Source: CAYWMY01 sp046352935
Lineage (GTDB): Bacteria; Pseudomonadota; Gammaproteobacteria; Steroidobacterales; Steroidobacteraceae
Length of the DNA stretch: 64,000 nucleotides
Assembly: GCA_046352935.1 (NCBI GenBank)
Contig: JAXMGR010000008.1
Span: forward strand, 121,924-185,923
Direction: 5' to 3'
Positions 60,793 to 64,000 of this stretch are shown one piece after another. Under the pieces are notes generated by a model, which was given only the letters and a program-made list of their open reading frames with translations, ran no database searches and had not been told where the DNA came from. The position numbers and the translations under genes are program-made. Each line of letters opens with the position of its first letter. Position 1 is the first letter of the stretch.

Positions 60793-61311
60793 ATGAGCAT
60801 CAGCGACGCCGACTTCGCAGCGCTGCAGCGGGAGATCCGCATCCTCCGGGACATCGAGGCGGTGAAGCGCGTGAAGCACGCCTATTTCCGCTGCGTGGAC
60901 ACCGCGAACCTCGAAGAGCTGAAGACGATCTTCCACCGGGACGTGGTCGTCCATTTCATCGGCGGCACCTACGAGTGGACCCTGCGCGGCCGCGACGAGT
61001 ACCTCGAGGCCATTGCGGAGAACTTCAACAGCAAGGTCCTGGCCCAGCACAACGGCCATCATCCGGAGATCGACATCCTGAGCGAGACCGAAGCCGCAGG
61101 TATCTGGTATCTCCACGACCATTTCTACCGGCTGTGGGACATGCACCACGTCACCGGCACCGCACTCTATCGCGACCGCTACGTCAGGGAAGACGGCCGC
61201 TGGCAGATCATCGAGAGTCGCTACGAACGGATCTACGAACTCGACTACCCGATGAACGAACTGCCGCCGATCACCGCGCACTACCTGGGCCGGCACGGCC
61301 GGCCGCGGTAG
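60793..61311 (+). CDS. BaiE-like NTF2-fold dehydratase
   Basis: 172 residues. It resembles bile-acid 7-alpha-dehydratase BaiE through its length: DIEAVKRVKHAYFRCVD, AQHNGHHPEIDI, GIWYLHDHF and IIESRYERIYE. From memory, the active-site residues of BaiE are Tyr30, Asp35, His83 and Asp106. Aligned positions here are Tyr31, Asp36, His86 and Asp109, all kept. This suggests acid-base chemistry such as dehydration on a ring acyl-CoA. NTF2-fold relatives with other functions exist, so the substrate is open. Convergent with the TonB receptor gene. Confidence 0.85.
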   Translation: MSISDADFAALQREIRILRDIEAVKRVKHAYFRCVDTANLEELKTIFHRDVVVHFIGGTYEWTLRGRDEYLEAIAENFNSKVLAQHNGHHPEIDILSETEAAGIWYLHDHFYRLWDMHHVTGTALYRDRYVREDGRWQIIESRYERIYELDYPMNELPPITAHYLGRHGRPR

Positions 61312-61345
61312 GACCGGCCGCGGCAGAAGATCGCGCCGTGTCCGA

Positions 61346-63775
61346 TCAGTACTCGAAGCGGACGTCGAGTCCGTAGGTCCGCGGCTCGCCCCAGCTCGCG
61401 GAGCCGGCCGTGACCCAGCCCTGGTAGTACAGCGTCGAGTAGTTCTTGTCCGTGAGATTCCTGCCCCAGAGCGCAACGCTGAAGCGACCGCGGTCGCCAC
61501 CGCCGAACGCGATCTCCGACAACGTCAGGCGCGCGTTCAGCAGGCTGAACGACGGCGTGACCGACATCATCTCGACGTTCGGTACGTCTGCGTTCAGCGG
61601 CGTGCTCGTCTTCGAGCGGTGGGAATAGTCGACGTTGGCCGCCAGCGTGCCCGGCAGGCCGAAGTCCGGGAAGCGGTAGTTGACCGCAATCGTGTAATCA
61701 CCCTTCGGAGTCACCAGCCGCCGCTTCGCGGTCACGTCCTGGCCGGACGTCGGATCGATCCAGCGGTCGTACTCGTGGTCGATGGTCGAATAGCTGCCGG
61801 TGATCAGCAGTTCCGGGGTCACGGCGAGCGCGACGTCCAGCTCCAGCCCCTTGTAGGTCGAGCCGCCAACGTTCTCGGTCTTCCAGCCGCCGGAGGGCAG
61901 TGCGACCGACTTCTGCTCGTCGGTGAAGTCGCTCTTGAAGAGAGCCAGGTTCACGCGCAGGCGACGATTCACGAACTCGCCCTTGAGGCCGAGCTCATAG
62001 GACTCCAGCTTCTCCGGCGCGAAGCCCGCCGAGAACGCCGCCGCCGTGCCGGGGCCGGACACCGGATCGAAGCCGCCGCTCGTGTACCCCTTCGAGTACT
62101 TGGCATAGGTCATCAGGTCGTCGGACCAGTGATAGTTGAGTGACAGCGACGGTGTGAACTCCGTGAACTTGCGGCGGCCCACTGCGCTCGAATAGCCGAC
62201 GTCCGGCGCAGCGATCGGCACGGGCGGTGCGATCAGCATCACGGTCCCGGGACCGGTCGGCACGACCACGTAACCGGTCGTCCAGCCCAGGTTGTAGCCG
62301 TCGGCGTAGCGATCATCCTCTGTGTAGCGGATGCCCGGGACGATCTCGAGCCGCTGGCCGAACACATCCGGTCGCCAGCTCACCTGCCCGAAGGCCGCCC
62401 ACGACTTGCTCTTCGCCCGATGCAGCCCCTTCTCGTCCACCATCACGAAGTCGACACCCGGGAACCCCGACCCCGCAGCCATGTACATGCCGACATTCGG
62501 ACCGGAACTCTGCCTGCCCCTTTCTTTCGACCAGTACACGCCCGTGGTGTAGTGAAGGGTGTCGCCGACATCGCCGAGCAGTTGCAACTCCTGCGACACC
62601 GCGCGGTTGCGCAGCGCGACGGGGTGTGACTCGCCGGTGAACGGATTGCGTGCGCCGCCCAGCATCCCGTTCGGATCGATCATCAGCAACGGGCCGCTGT
62701 CGGAGCGCACGTCCGCGGCACCGGCGTAGGCGCCATAGTTGTACTCATTGCGGGTATCGACGATCCGGTAGCCAGTGATCGAGCGGACAGTCAGCGCGGG
62801 CGCCACCTGCCACTCCACGTTCAGGGTATGTCCCCAGACAAGGTTGTGGTTCTTCGCGAGATCGAACGGGTAATACAGCTCCTTCCGCTTGGTCGGCGAG
62901 CATCCGTTGACGAACGCGGTGATCCGCGGATCGCCGGTGAATGCCAGCGCGGTGATCGAGGGCGCGGGATAGCGACACTGCGGCGGAGTGTCGTAGCTCT
63001 TCGCATCGGAGCGGTCGAAGCCGTAGTCCACGGTCAGGTCATCGCCCGGCTTCCAGCGCAGGTCGAAACGGAAGGCGTTCACGTGGCGCTTGCCGAACTC
63101 GACGCCCTCCGGGGCTGTGTTCCGAATCTCGCCGCGATCGCGGTTCAGCCACAGGTAGGACAGCTTGGCCGCGAAGGTGTCGCCGAACGGGACATTGACG
63201 ATCGTACGCGACCGGTACTGGCCGTAGTTCCCGCCGGACACCTCCTCCTTGAAGCGGAACTCGCCGAGGCGCGGCCGGGCCGTGAAGATGTTGATCGCGC
63301 CGCCGGTGGCGTTGCGCCCGGACATCACGCCCTGCGGACCCTTCAGGATCTCGATGCGTTCGAGGTCGGCAGCGGGGTTGTTGAGCCCGACGAGCTGCGA
63401 CCAGAACACACCATCCACGTGCACGGCGATCGGGTTCGGGGCACTGATGAACGCCGTGTTCGTGGTGAGACCGCGGAACGTCGGAAAGAAGAACTCGGCG
63501 CTGCCCGGATACGGCGCGAGGCTCACGCCAGGGATCGAGCCGTCGTTGATGTCGCCGAGACTGACGATACCGCGCGCCTCGAGAGCGACCGCATCCACTG
63601 CGAGCACGGAGATCGGCACGTCCTGCAGGTTCTCGGAGCGCTTCTGCGCGGTCACGATGACCTCGCTCAGGACCGCTCCCGTGCCGGCTTCCGTCTCGGC
63701 GGCGCCGGCCGCTGGCACGGCCAGCAGCCCGAGCAGCACACGGGTCATGGGCCTGATTCGATTCCGAGCGTCCAT
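61346..63775 (-). CDS. TonB-dependent outer-membrane receptor
   Basis: 809 residues. The ATG at 63775 follows GAGGGGGA at good distance. There is a signal peptide (cleavage near AAGAAE), then a plug domain with VIVTAQKRSENLQDVPIS and ERIEILKGPQGVMSGRNATG, and a 22-strand barrel to the aromatic C-terminus DVRFEY. The TAQKR..LQDVP form is typical of receptors in degraders such as sphingomonads, often for hydrophobic or carbohydrate substrates rather than iron. It is the probable uptake gate for the substrate of the cluster (inference from position). Confidence 0.93.
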   Translation of the reverse strand: MDARNRIRPMTRVLLGLLAVPAAGAAETEAGTGAVLSEVIVTAQKRSENLQDVPISVLAVDAVALEARGIVSLGDINDGSIPGVSLAPYPGSAEFFFPTFRGLTTNTAFISAPNPIAVHVDGVFWSQLVGLNNPAADLERIEILKGPQGVMSGRNATGGAINIFTARPRLGEFRFKEEVSGGNYGQYRSRTIVNVPFGDTFAAKLSYLWLNRDRGEIRNTAPEGVEFGKRHVNAFRFDLRWKPGDDLTVDYGFDRSDAKSYDTPPQCRYPAPSITALAFTGDPRITAFVNGCSPTKRKELYYPFDLAKNHNLVWGHTLNVEWQVAPALTVRSITGYRIVDTRNEYNYGAYAGAADVRSDSGPLLMIDPNGMLGGARNPFTGESHPVALRNRAVSQELQLLGDVGDTLHYTTGVYWSKERGRQSSGPNVGMYMAAGSGFPGVDFVMVDEKGLHRAKSKSWAAFGQVSWRPDVFGQRLEIVPGIRYTEDDRYADGYNLGWTTGYVVVPTGPGTVMLIAPPVPIAAPDVGYSSAVGRRKFTEFTPSLSLNYHWSDDLMTYAKYSKGYTSGGFDPVSGPGTAAAFSAGFAPEKLESYELGLKGEFVNRRLRVNLALFKSDFTDEQKSVALPSGGWKTENVGGSTYKGLELDVALAVTPELLITGSYSTIDHEYDRWIDPTSGQDVTAKRRLVTPKGDYTIAVNYRFPDFGLPGTLAANVDYSHRSKTSTPLNADVPNVEMMSVTPSFSLLNARLTLSEIAFGGGDRGRFSVALWGRNLTDKNYSTLYYQGWVTAGSASWGEPRTYGLDVRFEY

Positions 63776-63820
63776 GTGATTCCCCCTCATGTGACGATGC
63801 CTCGAGAACCTGGCGGCTCG

Positions 63821-63852
63821 GGAGCCAGGCGGTCGTGAGACCGCCAGGCTCC
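63821..63852. terminator. Long hairpin between two TonB receptor genes
   Basis: GGAGCCAGGCGGTC-GTGA-GACCGCCAGGCTCC: a 14-pair stem with a single central mismatch and a four-base loop, 20 bases after the stop of the partial receptor gene and 46 bases before the start of the next. There is no T-run, so it may be a processing or attenuation hairpin rather than an intrinsic terminator. A nearby CCTGGCGG (63809-63816) can pair with the same arm as an alternative. Confidence 0.45.
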
Positions 63853-63871
63853 TTCGGTCATCCAGGATGCT

Positions 63872-64000
63872 CTACCACTTGTAATTGAAACTCGCGCCGT
63901 ACATCCGCGGTTCCTGCCAGTTGGCCGTCTTCAGCACGCCGAAGTCGATGCCCTGCAGTTTCTTGTCCTCGTCGGTCGCGTTCTTCACCCAGAACGAGAT
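63872..64000 (-). CDS. TonB-dependent receptor, C-terminal end only
   Basis: The last 42 residues before a TAG at 63872: it begins ISFWVKNATDED and ends YGASFNYKW. The final aromatic residue and alternating pattern are those of the last barrel strands, with the EPRMYGASFNY segment common in TonB receptors. The gene continues beyond base 64000. It is in tandem with the receptor at 61346. Confidence 0.85.
   Translation of the reverse strand: MSFWVKNATDEDKKLQGIDFGVLKTANWQEPRMYGASFNYKW

Noticed and set aside
774..61311. Classical aerobic steroid-ring degradation cluster
   Set aside because: No KstD, KshA, HsaC/TesB-type dioxygenase or hydrolase is present, so only a side-chain or other isoprenoid/ring pathway is suggested.
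61300..61326. Repeated CCGGCCGCGG after the BaiE-like gene
   Set aside because: Short GC-rich direct repeat with no stem or T-run; no clear role.
1..64000. tRNA, rRNA, CRISPR, insertion sequences, phage or toxin-antitoxin genes
   Set aside because: Looked for and not seen; no repeat arrays, transposase motifs or RNA gene signatures recognised by eye.

Overview
High-GC Gram-negative DNA packed almost end to end with catabolic genes. Two TonB-dependent receptors at the right end show an outer membrane. The mixture of CoA-thioester enzymes, LLM-type flavoenzymes and TonB receptors suggests a proteobacterium, probably a gammaproteobacterium or sphingomonad-like degrader of hydrophobic compounds. 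Taxonomy is inference. I see no rRNA, tRNA, CRISPR array, insertion sequence or phage gene, and no gap above 300 bases without a gene.

Layout. Positions 1-4009 (minus): CoA ligase (cut by the window edge), thiolase, nitroreductase, acyl-CoA dehydrogenase. Positions 4168-7703 (plus): SDR, sulfotransferase-family protein, exported DUF1254/DUF1214 protein, followed by a minus-strand TetR gene. Positions 8621-17744 (minus): SDR, two alpha/beta acyl-CoA dehydrogenase pairs and two CoA ligases. A LuxR-type regulator lies at 17915. Positions 19091-25292 (minus): three-subunit molybdenum hydroxylase whose large subunit is split, then an LLM oxidoreductase and a family III CoA-transferase. Positions 25493-28588 (plus): nitronate monooxygenase-like protein, small unknown ORF, etfB, SDR. 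Positions 28679-41382 (minus): thirteen-gene operon with amidohydrolase-like protein, SDR, four CoA-transferases, an acyl-CoA dehydrogenase pair, two MaoC-type proteins, DUF2889, LLM enzyme and PaaG-like crotonase. Positions 41612-44618 (plus): fourth dehydrogenase pair and CoxG. Positions 44640-48820 (minus): two CoA-transferases, BadI/MenB-like crotonase, enoyl-CoA hydratase. Positions 48984-57717 (mostly minus): EtfD-like membrane Fe-S protein, OYE-type reductase, F420/Ddn-like protein, and an etfA-DUF35-thiolase operon. Positions 58937-61311 (plus): small protein, CoA ligase, BaiE-like dehydratase. The TonB receptors finish the window.

How it fits together. A large hydrophobic carboxylic acid or polycyclic isoprenoid (steroid- or terpenoid-like; inference) would be imported by the TonB receptors and activated by CoA ligases or CoA-transferases. 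It would then be oxidised by several heteromeric acyl-CoA dehydrogenases, hydrated by MaoC, crotonase or BaiE-like enzymes, and cleaved by thiolase, aldolase and ring-hydrolase steps. Electrons would pass through EtfAB to the EtfD-like quinone reductase. Classical aerobic steroid ring genes (kshA, kstD, meta-cleavage dioxygenase) are absent here.

The most novel signal is a 16-bp dyad, T(A/C)GTCC-N4-GGACGA-like, in seven copies. All seven lie in the leader regions of these scattered operons, 60-100 bases before at least one start codon. They suggest one regulon, perhaps governed by the LuxR-type protein, whose own leader carries a copy.
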